From NCBI RefSeq assembly GCF_004005995.1, contig NZ_CP034767.1, positions 1,860,001 through 1,924,000 of the forward strand: a stretch of 64,000 nt of DNA, given 5' to 3'. This stretch comes from Devosia sp. 1566 (GTDB lineage: Bacteria > Pseudomonadota > Alphaproteobacteria > Rhizobiales > Devosiaceae). Position numbers and translations under genes: made by a program. The first letter of the stretch is position 1, and each line of letters opens with the position of its first letter. Positions 17,198 to 26,223 of the stretch are shown piece after piece. The notes under the pieces were generated by a model, which was not told the origin of the DNA, ran no database searches, and saw nothing but the letters and a program-made list of their open reading frames with translations.

Positions 17198-17914
17198 ATG
17201 AACTCCAGCCTGTACCCTCCCGATTTCTATGCTGACCGCCGCAGCCATACCGCACATGCCGCGCGGCAAATCCTTTCCGCCCTCCCTCCAGGCCTCCTCA
17301 CCGGAAGCGCCGCCGATATCGGCTGCGGCACCGGCACCTTCCTTGTCGCGGCGCTGGAGTTGGGCGCCACCAAGACCTTCGGCTTTGAAGGCGATTGGGT
17401 GGGTCCCGAAATGCAGGACGATGCCCGCATCGTCTTCATGTCCAACGACCTCGAAAAGCCTCTCGCCGCGCCGAAGGTTGATCTCGCGCTCTCGCTTGAA
17501 GTGGCCGAACACCTGTCCCCCGCCCGCGCCGCAAGCTTTGTCGCCGACCTCGTTGCCATGGCCCCGGCCGTGCTGTTCAGCGCCGCCATTCCCGGCCAGG
17601 GCGGCGTCGGGCACCTCAACGAACGATGGCAAAGCTTTTGGGCCACCCACTTCGCCACCCATGGCTACGCGGCCTATGACCTGATCCGCGACGCGATCTG
17701 GTCGGACGAAGCCGTCCCCGCCTGGTATCGGCAGAATATCGTGCTCTATCTCGACAGCCAAACCGCCCAGCGCCTCGGTCTCCCCCCGACAGCACCGGCG
17801 CTGCTCGATCGCGTTCACCCCGCCTTTTGGGAGCGCGCCAACCGCGAACTGCGCTATGCCAACGCCCTGCCCGAGTCCGAAGTGCTCAAGCGCCAAGCGC
17901 AGCAGCAGCAGTGA
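17198..17914 (+). CDS. Class I SAM-dependent methyltransferase
   Basis: 238 residues from the ATG at 17198; the upstream open frame is dismissed because it is antisense to the P450 gene and lacks conserved sequence. Motif I is DIGCGTGTF at 40-48, followed by an acidic residue strand (FGFEGDW) and motif LALSLEVAEHL (about 95-105). The HLNERWQSFW and WYRQNIVLYL blocks are seen in Methyltransf_23-like enzymes often found with sugar or glycan genes. It ends one base before the end of the convergent ThuA gene. Its role in the saccharide locus is possible but not shown. Confidence 0.85.
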   Translation: MNSSLYPPDFYADRRSHTAHAARQILSALPPGLLTGSAADIGCGTGTFLVAALELGATKTFGFEGDWVGPEMQDDARIVFMSNDLEKPLAAPKVDLALSLEVAEHLSPARAASFVADLVAMAPAVLFSAAIPGQGGVGHLNERWQSFWATHFATHGYAAYDLIRDAIWSDEAVPAWYRQNIVLYLDSQTAQRLGLPPTAPALLDRVHPAFWERANRELRYANALPESEVLKRQAQQQQ

Positions 17915-18556
17915 TCAGCGCGCCGCCCACAGCAGCCCGCGCTTCAAAATCGTTCGGACCTGCGGGATTTCCAGCTCATCGGCAGTGTGCCCGAGCGAGG
18001 AGTAAAACACCCGCCCCTGGTCATGCATTGTCGTGAATACGACCGGCATGACCACGTCCTTGCGCCAGGCATGGAGCTCGCCCGAAAAGGTCGTCGTGGC
18101 AAGCACATCCACCGCCGGATCGTAGTTGAGATAATACTGTTCGCTGGTGTGCTCAAAACTTTCGATCCCCGCCATGATCGGATGATTGGCCTGCGTCACA
18201 TCCACTCGATAGGTGATGATATTGCCCGGATGCTGCACCCAGTAGCAGCTCGCCGCATAGCGAAACTGCACGCTGGCGCGAAACGTCGTCGCCAGTCCCA
18301 TGTGGTAGCCTGCCAGCCCCGTCCCCGCCCGGATCGCAGCGATCAGCTTTTCCATCTTCTCGGGCGCCAGGGTCCCGTCGGTAATTACCGGCACGACAAG
18401 ATCAACGCGGCCCACATCGTCAGCGCCCAACGCCTCGTAATCAGGCGTTACAGTGACCGCAAACCCTTCTTCCTCCAGCAGCTGCCGCACCACATGGGCG
18501 CCGCGTTCGGGCGTATGGAGCTCCATGCCGCCCCAGACCACCAGCGCCTTTTTCAT
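17915..18556 (-). CDS. ThuA-domain protein
   Basis: 213 residues covering the whole ThuA fold: KALVVWGG start, GRVDLVVPVI, GTGLAGYHMGLA and HPIMAGIESFEHTSEQYY, then TTMHDQGRVFYSSLGHT near the end. ThuA proteins have a glutamine-amidotransferase-like fold without its triad; in rhizobia ThuA with ThuB processes disaccharides such as trehalose to 3-keto forms. It is the last gene of the saccharide operon and overlaps the preceding gene by 4 bases. A role in processing the imported sugar is likely by context. Confidence 0.88.
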   Translation of the reverse strand: MKKALVVWGGMELHTPERGAHVVRQLLEEEGFAVTVTPDYEALGADDVGRVDLVVPVITDGTLAPEKMEKLIAAIRAGTGLAGYHMGLATTFRASVQFRYAASCYWVQHPGNIITYRVDVTQANHPIMAGIESFEHTSEQYYLNYDPAVDVLATTTFSGELHAWRKDVVMPVVFTTMHDQGRVFYSSLGHTADELEIPQVRTILKRGLLWAAR

Positions 18557-20193
18557 AGTCCCAGCCCCACCGCTTCGGTTCGATGCACGCCTTTGGGCAC
18601 GTACGCAAAATCATGCTCAAGCCCGAGGAGCTTGGCCGAAAGGTGCACCACCGAAAGCCACATTTCGGTGCCCTGCAAGCCTGGCTCCTGCCCATCGGCA
18701 AAGGCAAAACCCTCGCCATCGATCCAGCGCTGCCCCGCCCGCGCAATCACCGATCGCGCGATCTGCTCGCCTTCGGCGCGCCGATGATCAGTCTGTCCCA
18801 GGCATAGCAACATCGGATGGATCGTATCGAGCAGGTTGCACGCGGTATAGGTCGGCCCCGAGAACCCGCCATAGTTGCGATGGTTCAGCAGCACGGAATC
18901 GATCGCCGCTTCCGGCCGCGGCACGGCGACGCCAAACTGGGCATAGGTGCCCCGGGTCAGCCGATAAAAGCCATTGACCGGCTGCAGCAGGCCTTCCGCT
19001 GTTGTTGGCGAACCCCACAGGCCCGAGCCCCGGTCCTGCCGCATCGCCAGCCAGCCGAACAAGGTTTCGCGCGAGGTGCCGGTCGAAAAATAGCGCGCGT
19101 TGAAATAAAGCGCCGTGCCGATAGCATCGACGCCCGCTCCCGCGCCCCAGGCCCGTTCTCGCCAGGTCAGCCCCTCGAGCCACTCCCGCAATTCTGGCGC
19201 CGGCACTTCAACCGCCGCGACAGGGTAGAGCGGCCGGCTGCCCAGCGTTTCAAGCGCATAGCCGACGGCGAGGACATTGTAGAGCGCCAGCCCGTCATCG
19301 CGCATGGCGACACCGGTCTTGGGACCCTGATAGGGATCGGGAAAAAGCCCGTTGGCCTTGTCCTGCACCGCCTGCAATCGCGCGATCACCGCGGCAACAT
19401 TCAGCCCCTCCGGCAGTCCACCAAACCCGGTGGCGATTTCGATCGCATCGCAGAGGTGCCTAATGCTCGGCCGCGCCGCGCCATGGTTTTCGCGCGACAG
19501 ATACTCTCCATCGTTGCGGTTCCGCCGCAGGATATCCTGCCACTGCGCGCCGGCTCGCTCGCTTAGCGCCTGCAACTGTGCGCGCGTTTCGTCGGCACGA
19601 CCGCGTCCGCGAAAACGCAACACCTTTGCCGGCACGCCAGCAACCATCGCCATGGCTGGTACGTCCTTGCTAACCACCGCGCCGGCCGCGATCACCGCAC
19701 CCTTGCCAATTGTCACACCATCGACCACCACCGCATTGGCGCCGATCCACACATCGTCGCCGATGGCGATGCCGATCGTCTCGTGCTTTTGCATGTGGAT
19801 CGGCTGATCGGGATCGTCATAGCCGTGATTGAAACCGACCAGCGACGCATGGCTGGCAATACGCACGCCATGACCGCAGGTCACCTTGCCAGAGATCATC
19901 GCATAGGGATTGACGGTGCAATGATCACCAAAGGTCACGTCGCCCCGCACCAGCGCGTGGCCGGCAATCCAGCTTTCGGCGCCGAGCACCAACTGTGTAG
20001 TAAAAACGTCGGCGTCCGCAGCCACGTAGGCGGTGGGATGAAACGTCGCCCCGGCCCGCTCTCGGAGGGCATCGAGCCGTGCTTGATGCGCGGGACCCGC
20101 GATATCCTCAGGCCTTCGATCCCAGGTCAGGAACTGCAGGCGCGCTTCATGCCAGTCAATGTCCGCAGGCGAAGTGAACGCGGGTCGATCCAT
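18553..20193 (-). CDS. Hexapeptide-repeat acyltransferase fused to an alpha-helical domain
   Basis: 546 residues. Residues about 50-195 form a left-handed beta-helix acetyltransferase of the LacA/NodL/WbbJ type: TFGDHCTVNPYAMISG, candidate catalytic H123 in GFNHGYDD, and IGDDVWIGANAVVVDGVTIG, ending in AGVPAKVLRF. Residues about 235-546 are a separate helical region (RHLCDAIEIATGFGGLP; GPTYTACNLLDTIHPMLLCL) that resembles alpha/alpha barrel folds of glycan-active proteins, without a family I can name. A soluble acyltransferase inside a catabolic operon is uncommon; it may acylate or, in reverse sense, recognise an acylated oligosaccharide. Start overlaps the previous stop (TGATG). Confidence 0.75.
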   Translation of the reverse strand: MDRPAFTSPADIDWHEARLQFLTWDRRPEDIAGPAHQARLDALRERAGATFHPTAYVAADADVFTTQLVLGAESWIAGHALVRGDVTFGDHCTVNPYAMISGKVTCGHGVRIASHASLVGFNHGYDDPDQPIHMQKHETIGIAIGDDVWIGANAVVVDGVTIGKGAVIAAGAVVSKDVPAMAMVAGVPAKVLRFRGRGRADETRAQLQALSERAGAQWQDILRRNRNDGEYLSRENHGAARPSIRHLCDAIEIATGFGGLPEGLNVAAVIARLQAVQDKANGLFPDPYQGPKTGVAMRDDGLALYNVLAVGYALETLGSRPLYPVAAVEVPAPELREWLEGLTWRERAWGAGAGVDAIGTALYFNARYFSTGTSRETLFGWLAMRQDRGSGLWGSPTTAEGLLQPVNGFYRLTRGTYAQFGVAVPRPEAAIDSVLLNHRNYGGFSGPTYTACNLLDTIHPMLLCLGQTDHRRAEGEQIARSVIARAGQRWIDGEGFAFADGQEPGLQGTEMWLSVVHLSAKLLGLEHDFAYVPKGVHRTEAVGLGL

Positions 20194-21200
20194 CAGGCCA
20201 ATCGCTCCAAAAGTGCCGGCTCAACCTCGTAAAGCAGCGGTTCGCCGCGCACAAAGCGCTCCACTTCTTCCACCGCCATCAATCCCAGCCGCCCCCGTTC
20301 CGTGCCGATCGCGCCGGCAATATGGGGCGTCAGGAACACGTTTGGCAGGGTGAAAAACGGCGAACTCGGCGCCGGGATTTCAGGATCCGTCACATCGATC
20401 ACCGCCTGGATGCGCCCGGTCTGCAGTTCCGCCAACAGCGCTGCTTCATCCACCAGCGCCCCGCGCGCCGTGTTGATAAAGGTTGCGCCATCCGCCATCA
20501 GCCGCAATTGCCGCGCCCCGATCATCGCCCGATTGTTGGGCAGCGACGGGGCATGGATCGACACCACGTCGGAGCGGGCCATCAAGATATCGAGATCGAC
20601 CAGTTCGGCCCCTTCGGTCACCGGATCGCCCGGCTGCACAAAGGGATCATAGAGCAGCACGGTAAAATCGAACCCCCGCAGCATGGTGACCACCTTGCGG
20701 CCGATGCGCGAGGCACCGACCAGCCCGACGGTACGACGGAAATTACCCACATTGCCGTCCATCAGCGTGTGGGTCGAGCGCCGGCTGGAATCGGCGCGGT
20801 AAAGATCGCGGAACTCGAAAATGCGCTTATGAGCAAACAGGATTGCCGCCAGCGTGAACTCGGCCACAGGCACCGCATTGGCCTCGGCCGCATGGGTCAC
20901 GCGGATGCCTCGGTCATAGGCGCTCGGGTCGACAGTGAATTTCACCGTTCCCGCCGCATGTGCAATTAGGCGCAGCTTGGGCGCGCTCCTCAGGATTTCC
21001 GGACCCAGCATCGGACAACCCCAGCCGGTCACCAGCACTTCGGTTTCTGCCAGCATGCGCCGGTTGTCCGCGCTCGCCAGATCCTGCAGTGGCTTTGGGG
21101 AAAGCACGTCGCAGCAGGCGGCCAGCCGATCCAGCAGGCCAGCATCGAACACGTGAAGGGTCTTTTCGGGGCTCATGGCAAAGGCGAGTTTTGGCCGCAT
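20193..21200 (-). CDS. D-isomer-specific 2-hydroxyacid dehydrogenase
   Basis: 335 residues. The NAD-binding motif is GLVGASRIG near 159-167, followed by the acidic end LLYDPF. Catalytic residues are visible as R246 in NTARGALVDE, an acidic residue in VTDPEIP (about 275) and H293 in TPHIAG. These enzymes reduce 2-keto acids or oxidise D-2-hydroxy acids and accept bulky sugar acids in some subfamilies. In this operon it could act on a keto sugar acid released by the lyase, which is inference. It is coupled to both neighbours by TGATG overlaps. Confidence 0.9.
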   Translation of the reverse strand: MRPKLAFAMSPEKTLHVFDAGLLDRLAACCDVLSPKPLQDLASADNRRMLAETEVLVTGWGCPMLGPEILRSAPKLRLIAHAAGTVKFTVDPSAYDRGIRVTHAAEANAVPVAEFTLAAILFAHKRIFEFRDLYRADSSRRSTHTLMDGNVGNFRRTVGLVGASRIGRKVVTMLRGFDFTVLLYDPFVQPGDPVTEGAELVDLDILMARSDVVSIHAPSLPNNRAMIGARQLRLMADGATFINTARGALVDEAALLAELQTGRIQAVIDVTDPEIPAPSSPFFTLPNVFLTPHIAGAIGTERGRLGLMAVEEVERFVRGEPLLYEVEPALLERLA

Positions 21201-23053
21201 CAGAAGCGCTCCGGCACCAGAATGGCACTGACATCGACACCTGCCCGGGCAAACAGGGCATCAAGCTCGGCAAGGTCTGGCGCCTGGGGCGGATTGCCCA
21301 GCGCCGCCTCGGCATCGGCACTCGCCGGCAGCGCCATCGCTGCCGTGACCAGGATCGTCGTTCCCGCCGGGATATCGCCCCGCAATTGCGGCACAATGGT
21401 TTTGGATGCGATCAGGTTGGTATTGGGCAACGCGCGAAATGCCCTGCCCTCACGCTGGCCTCCCAGATCGACAATGGCGCTGACGTCCGTCTGGCTCTGG
21501 GCAACGGCTCGGCCCTTTTCGTCGATGTAAGTATCGGTATTGCTATCGGCCCGGGCGATGGCAAAACCACCCTCGGTGCCGTGCAGGGCGCGGGGCGTTT
21601 CGATCCGATGCACGCGGATATGCCAGTCGCCGGACGGCAGCAGCCAGGTTTCTACCGATACGTCGCTCCACGGCTTCCAGCGCGCAAAGAGCGTGTTTTC
21701 GGCGATCTGAGCGGTTTCGTTAGTCTCGCGCACCCGGTAGTGCCGGCCATCATCGCTCAGCGCCAGGGTGCCGTCGAAGGCGCCGGAATGGTAAGCGCGC
21801 TCGTCCACTTCCACCGAAAACGCATAGCGGCTCGAATACACGAACTTGGCGTATTTTTCGGTGCCATGGCGCATCTGCCAGTTTTGCTGGCCACCCGCCA
21901 ATGCCACCACATTGCCTGCCGTATGCTGCATCACCATGCCGGGATGTTTCAGTGGCACCGGTTCCGTGCCAAAGTCTGCCGGCAGTTCCTCGGCGGTCCA
22001 GAAGGGATGATCGGCCGGCAGTGCCAGTGGCAGAAAGGCTTTCAATGCCCAATAGGGCGAGCCGGCAGAATTGTAGCTCTCCGACATGAAAAGGTTGGGA
22101 TATCCGTAGCCGATCGAGAGCACACCATTGCCATGGGCGATCGGCAGCTTGCTCCACCAGCGCAAGTGGCGCAGGAAGTGCCCTTTGATCACGCCCCATG
22201 GCATGGCTTCCAAGTTGGCGAAGGCCAGCGCGCCCCAAAAGCCGCCACAGGCAAAGCGATAGGTCAGCGAACGGCCGAAAGCGAGCGTGCCGCCGTCCTC
22301 GTCGAACCAGTGCCGGATATCCTTTGCAAAGAGCCGCGCGCGCTCCTTGAATTTTTCCGCCCGCGCATCGTCGCCCGTGGCGAGACGGGCATAGATCAGG
22401 CCATAATAGTGCATGGCGAAGGGAATGTAATGGTCGATGCGGCGGATATTGCCGTCTCGATACCAGCCATCGCCCAGATAAAAGCCGTCGAGTTCCTCAA
22501 GGTACTTTTCGGTCGGCGAGCGATCGAACTCGACCCCGCATTCCTCCAGCCCCAGATCGATCAGGATGCGGAAGAACTTCCAGTTGTTGTCGGCAAAGTC
22601 GAACTTGCGGGCATGCTTAAGGTAGGCCGCAAGATTGTCCTTGGCTTGGCCGCTTAGCGGCTCCCACACCAAGTGCGGCAGCATGCGCATGGTGAAGCCA
22701 ATAGCCGCCAATTCGACCTGGCGCTGGTCTGTGCCGTTGACCATGCCCCAATATTCGGGATGGTTGGGATCGGTGCCATTGGCGAGGCCCTGTCGATAAA
22801 GCGCCCAGTGGTCGAAGTCGCCACCACCAGCCGCCAGCGGGGTCAGGCCCCAAAGCGGTCGGGCAAAACCTTCAAGGTCCGCCGCTGCCCGATCGAAATG
22901 CGCTCCTGCTCCATCGAGCCGCACGCGCGCGCCGCCTTCGGAAAAGTACGGTAGCAGCGGCGCAAAGAGATCACGCACGCCCTTTTCGACATCGTCGCGC
23001 GTCTGGAGCGGATTGCCGAACAGGGGATTGGCACTCGCAGGATCGTAGGTCAT
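21200..23053 (-). CDS. DUF2264 protein, probable glycoside hydrolase-like enzyme
   Basis: 617 residues. The N-terminal about 370 residues hold the DUF2264 blocks: RPLWGLTPLAAGG, HPEYWG, DNNWKFFRILIDLGL, DGWYRDGNIRRIDHYIPFAM, RHWFDEDGGTLAFGRSLTYR and SIGYGYPNLFMSESYNS. This is an (alpha/alpha)6-type fold. As far as I recall, members of this family have been assigned to a glycoside hydrolase family with beta-glucuronidase activity; I cannot confirm that here. The C-terminal part is beta rich. No signal peptide is present, so it would act on oligosaccharides after import, next to the heparinase-like lyase. Confidence 0.85.
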   Translation of the reverse strand: MTYDPASANPLFGNPLQTRDDVEKGVRDLFAPLLPYFSEGGARVRLDGAGAHFDRAAADLEGFARPLWGLTPLAAGGGDFDHWALYRQGLANGTDPNHPEYWGMVNGTDQRQVELAAIGFTMRMLPHLVWEPLSGQAKDNLAAYLKHARKFDFADNNWKFFRILIDLGLEECGVEFDRSPTEKYLEELDGFYLGDGWYRDGNIRRIDHYIPFAMHYYGLIYARLATGDDARAEKFKERARLFAKDIRHWFDEDGGTLAFGRSLTYRFACGGFWGALAFANLEAMPWGVIKGHFLRHLRWWSKLPIAHGNGVLSIGYGYPNLFMSESYNSAGSPYWALKAFLPLALPADHPFWTAEELPADFGTEPVPLKHPGMVMQHTAGNVVALAGGQQNWQMRHGTEKYAKFVYSSRYAFSVEVDERAYHSGAFDGTLALSDDGRHYRVRETNETAQIAENTLFARWKPWSDVSVETWLLPSGDWHIRVHRIETPRALHGTEGGFAIARADSNTDTYIDEKGRAVAQSQTDVSAIVDLGGQREGRAFRALPNTNLIASKTIVPQLRGDIPAGTTILVTAAMALPASADAEAALGNPPQAPDLAELDALFARAGVDVSAILVPERF

Positions 23054-24087
23054 CAGGCAAAAACCGGTTGCGGCGCCGCGTCATAGGCGCCTTGAAGATC
23101 GAGTGTTTCGGCAAAATGGCAGGCCGCGAGCTGGCTCGCGCCATTGATGGGGCGCAGTGCCGGCTTGTCGGCGCGGCAAATGTCCTGGGCGTATTTACAG
23201 CGCGTGTGGAAAGGGCAGCCCTGGGGGCGATTGCCGAGATAGGGTATTTCGCCCTTGAGTTCCTTGTTGCGCCCCTTGCGCCGGGTCGGGTCGGCGATCG
23301 GCAGCGCTTCGAGCAGCATTTCGGTATAGGGGTGGCGCGGCCGCTCGAACAGCATTTCGGTGGGCGCGCTCTCGACCACATGGCCCAGATACATCACTAC
23401 CACGCGGTCAGCGATGTAGTTGACGACGCCCAGATCGTGGCTGATGAAAATGTAGGTCAGCCCGAACTCGGCTTTGAGGTCATCGAGCAGGTTCAGCACC
23501 TGCGCCTGGATGGAAACGTCGAGCGCCGAAACCGCCTCGTCGGCAATCACCAGTTTTGGATCGAGCACCAGTGCCCGCGCGATTCCGATGCGCTGCCGTT
23601 GCCCGCCCGAAAAGGCGTGCGGGTAGCGCCCGGCGCCGTCGGCGGCAATGCCGACCTTGGCCAGCGTTTCGATCACCCTGTCTTCAAGCTCGCGGCCCTT
23701 GGCAATCTTGTGCACCCGCAGCGGTTCGGCGACGATGTCGAACACCCGCATATTGGGGTTGAGCGAACTCATCGGGTCCTGGAAGATCATGCGCATATCG
23801 CGCCGATAAGGCTTGATCTCGCGCTTGTTCAACTGCGTCAGGTCAACCTGCTCGCCACCGGGCCGACGATAAAACACATGGCCCTCGGTCACTGGCTGCG
23901 CCTTGATGATGCAGCGCCCCAGCGTTGTCTTGCCGCAACCGCTTTCGCCCACGATGGCCAGCGTTTCCCCGGCTTCCACCGTTAGGTTGATGTCGTTGAG
24001 CGCCACTAGTTCGCGGCCTTTACTGAAAAGGCCGCCCCCGAGCGTAAACACCTTGGAGAGATGCTCGACCGTCAGCAGCGTGCTCAT
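23053..24087 (-). CDS. Peptide/oligosaccharide ABC transporter ATP-binding protein (DppF/OppF type)
   Basis: 344 residues from the ATG at 24087, preceded by GAGGAGGT and overlapping the upstream stop by 4 bases. Walker A is GESGCGKTT, signature FSGGQRQR, Walker B LVIADEAVSALD, H-loop FISHD. The C-terminal oligopeptide-transporter extension with CPFHTRCKYAQDIC supplies the Cys cluster seen in DppD/DppF ATPases that bind an iron-sulfur cluster or form a conserved tail. It pairs with the ATPase at 24084-25091. Confidence 0.93.
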   Translation of the reverse strand: MSTLLTVEHLSKVFTLGGGLFSKGRELVALNDINLTVEAGETLAIVGESGCGKTTLGRCIIKAQPVTEGHVFYRRPGGEQVDLTQLNKREIKPYRRDMRMIFQDPMSSLNPNMRVFDIVAEPLRVHKIAKGRELEDRVIETLAKVGIAADGAGRYPHAFSGGQRQRIGIARALVLDPKLVIADEAVSALDVSIQAQVLNLLDDLKAEFGLTYIFISHDLGVVNYIADRVVVMYLGHVVESAPTEMLFERPRHPYTEMLLEALPIADPTRRKGRNKELKGEIPYLGNRPQGCPFHTRCKYAQDICRADKPALRPINGASQLAACHFAETLDLQGAYDAAPQPVFA

Positions 24088-25091
24088 GCCAGTACCTCCT
24101 CGCGAACATGGGTCAGGAGGTGACAGCGGGCAAAATGACCCTCGCTGATCGGCGTGCGTTCCGGCCGCACCGTCGGGCATGGCGCAAAGGCGTAGGGGCA
24201 GCGGCTGGTGAAGGCGCAGCCCACCGGCCGGTCCTTGGGCGAAGGCACCGTGCCCTTGATCGGCGACAGCCGTTGCCGATCCGCCTTGCGCGAGAGTTTG
24301 GGCACCGAGTTCATCAGCGCCTGCGTGTAGGGGTGCTTGGGCGCGCGAAACACGTCGAACACGTCGCCCTGCTCCACCACATCGCCCAGATACATGACCG
24401 CCAGGTCATCGGCGATCTCGGCCACAACCCCCAGGTCATGGGTGATAAACAGCATGGCCATGCCGAAATCGTCCTGCAGTTGCCGCAGCAGGTCGAGGAT
24501 TTGCGCCTGCGTCGTCACGTCGAGCGCCGTGGTCGGTTCGTCCGCAATCAAGAGCTTTGGCGTACAGGCCAGCGCCATGGCGATCATCGCGCGCTGCCGC
24601 AAACCACCGCTCAACTCAAACGGATAGGCATTGGCGCGATCCTTGGCCCCCGGCACCCCGGCCTGGTCGAGAATGCCGATCGTCCGTTCCCGCGCCTGCT
24701 TCTTATTCAATCGTTCATGAAGGATAATGATTTCGTCGATCTGGTCGCCAATCGTGTGCACCGGCGAAAGCGAGCTCATCGGCTCCTGAAAAATCATCGA
24801 GATTTGCGCCCCGCGGATCGCGCGCATGGCGAGACTATCGGACTTGAGTCGGGCGATATCCTGGCCCTCGAACACGATCTCGCCGGTGCGAATGTCGGCG
24901 TTCTTGTCGAGCAGGCGCAGCACTGCGCGGGCGGTGACAGATTTGCCACAGCCGCTTTCGCCCACCAGCGCCAGCGTCTTGCCCGGCGTCAGCGTCAGGT
25001 CGACCTGGCGCACCGCCTCGATGTCGGCCTCGTCGGGCGAGGTGAAGACGATCGACATGTCGTTGATGGTGAGAAGAGGTTTAGCGGCCAT
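24084..25091 (-). CDS. Peptide/oligosaccharide ABC transporter ATP-binding protein (DppD/OppD type)
   Basis: 335 residues from the ATG at 25091; an upstream alternative at 25139 is open but overlaps the permease gene by about 60 bases. Walker A is GESGCGKSV, signature LSGGLRQR, Walker [14 protein letters not shown]-loop FITHD. The C-terminal segment with [14 protein letters not shown] is the usual DppD tail. It forms the second ATPase subunit of the importer in this operon. Confidence 0.92.
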   Translation of the reverse strand: MAAKPLLTINDMSIVFTSPDEADIEAVRQVDLTLTPGKTLALVGESGCGKSVTARAVLRLLDKNADIRTGEIVFEGQDIARLKSDSLAMRAIRGAQISMIFQEPMSSLSPVHTIGDQIDEIIILHERLNKKQARERTIGILDQAGVPGAKDRANAYPFELSGGLRQRAMIAMALACTPKLLIADEPTTALDVTTQAQILDLLRQLQDDFGMAMLFITHDLGVVAEIADDLAVMYLGDVVEQGDVFDVFRAPKHPYTQALMNSVPKLSRKADRQRLSPIKGTVPSPKDRPVGCAFTSRCPYAFAPCPTVRPERTPISEGHFARCHLLTHVREEVLA

Positions 25092-26223
25092 GGGGATCTG
25101 CGGCATCGCGGAGGCCGTCTCCAAAGAAATTGAGGGCAAGGATGACGATGACGACGCAAAGGCCCGGCGCCAGCAGCCAGGGTGCCGTCGCCAGCGTCCT
25201 GATATTCTGCGCGTCCTGCAGCAGCGTGCCCCAGCTGACGATCGGGGCCTGCAGCCCGAGCCCGAGGAATGAGAGCGCGGTTTCCGCCAGGATCATGCCG
25301 GGAATGGCCAGCGTCGCCGCCGCAATGATGTGGCTGGTAAAACTGGGCACCATGTGCCGCGTCACGATGCGCCAGTCGCTGGCACCATCGAGTTGCGCCG
25401 CAGTGACGAAATCCTCGGTCCGCAGCGACAGGAACCGCCCCCGCACCACGCGCGCCAGCTCTGTCCAGCCGATCAGCGACAAGATCAGCGTGATGGCGAA
25501 GTAGGTCTGGAGTGCGCTCCAATCCTTGGGCATCGCTGCCGCCAGTCCGAGCCAGAGCGGGATGGTGGGCATTGAGCGGATGAACTCGACCACGCGCATC
25601 ACCGCGCTATCGAACCAGCCGCCGTAAAACCCGGCAAAGCCGCCGATCACCACGCCAAAGAACAGACTCATGACCACGCCCGCCAGACCAATCGAGAGCG
25701 AAATGCGCGTGCCATGAATGAGCCGGCTCAGCATGTCGCGCCCCAGCCGATCGGCGCCCAGGATATAGAAGGGGTCGCGCGGGTTCTCGACGCCCATGAA
25801 CTTGATCGACATCGGGATGAACCCGGCCAACAGATAAGGCTCACTTTCGGCAAAAAAGCGCACCGGCAACCGCGCCTCCTCGTCGACCACAAAGGTGCGC
25901 CGCAGCGCCACCGGGTCGATCTCGGTCTTGTAGCCGTTGACATAGGGCCCAATACTCCAGGAGCCATCCTCGTTCTGGGCAAAGAAATGCAGCCCTTGGG
26001 GCGGCGCGTAGGTATAGCGCGCGCTGTAGTCGGAGGGGTCCTGCGGCGCCAAGAACTCGGCGATCAGCGCCACGAGGTAAAACAGCACCACGACCCAGAG
26101 GCTGACCAGCGCCAGCTTGTGCCGGCGGAAGCGGCGCCACATCAGGCCAAGCTGGCTTTCGCGCCGAGCACGCAGCTTGGGCACATCGACATGGATGGTG
26201 GGCTGAACGGTATCCACGGCCAT
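25081..26223 (-). CDS. ABC transporter permease, DppC/OppC type with long periplasmic insert
   Basis: 380 residues. A cytoplasmic N-terminal stretch leads to TM1 (LALVSLWVVVLFYLVALIAE), a periplasmic insert of about 100 residues, then five TM segments. The EAA loop EFIRSMPTIP is visible. The long insert is a trait of permeases that import oligosaccharides or uronide conjugates together with family 5 binding proteins (as in YejE-like permeases). The start ATG is in a TGATG overlap with the DppB gene. Confidence 0.9.
   Translation of the reverse strand: MAVDTVQPTIHVDVPKLRARRESQLGLMWRRFRRHKLALVSLWVVVLFYLVALIAEFLAPQDPSDYSARYTYAPPQGLHFFAQNEDGSWSIGPYVNGYKTEIDPVALRRTFVVDEEARLPVRFFAESEPYLLAGFIPMSIKFMGVENPRDPFYILGADRLGRDMLSRLIHGTRISLSIGLAGVVMSLFFGVVIGGFAGFYGGWFDSAVMRVVEFIRSMPTIPLWLGLAAAMPKDWSALQTYFAITLILSLIGWTELARVVRGRFLSLRTEDFVTAAQLDGASDWRIVTRHMVPSFTSHIIAAATLAIPGMILAETALSFLGLGLQAPIVSWGTLLQDAQNIRTLATAPWLLAPGLCVVIVILALNFFGDGLRDAADPHGR

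Noticed and set aside
20960..22657. 565-codon plus-strand open frame
   Set aside because: It is the antisense of the DUF2264 and dehydrogenase genes in GC-rich DNA and shows no family motif.
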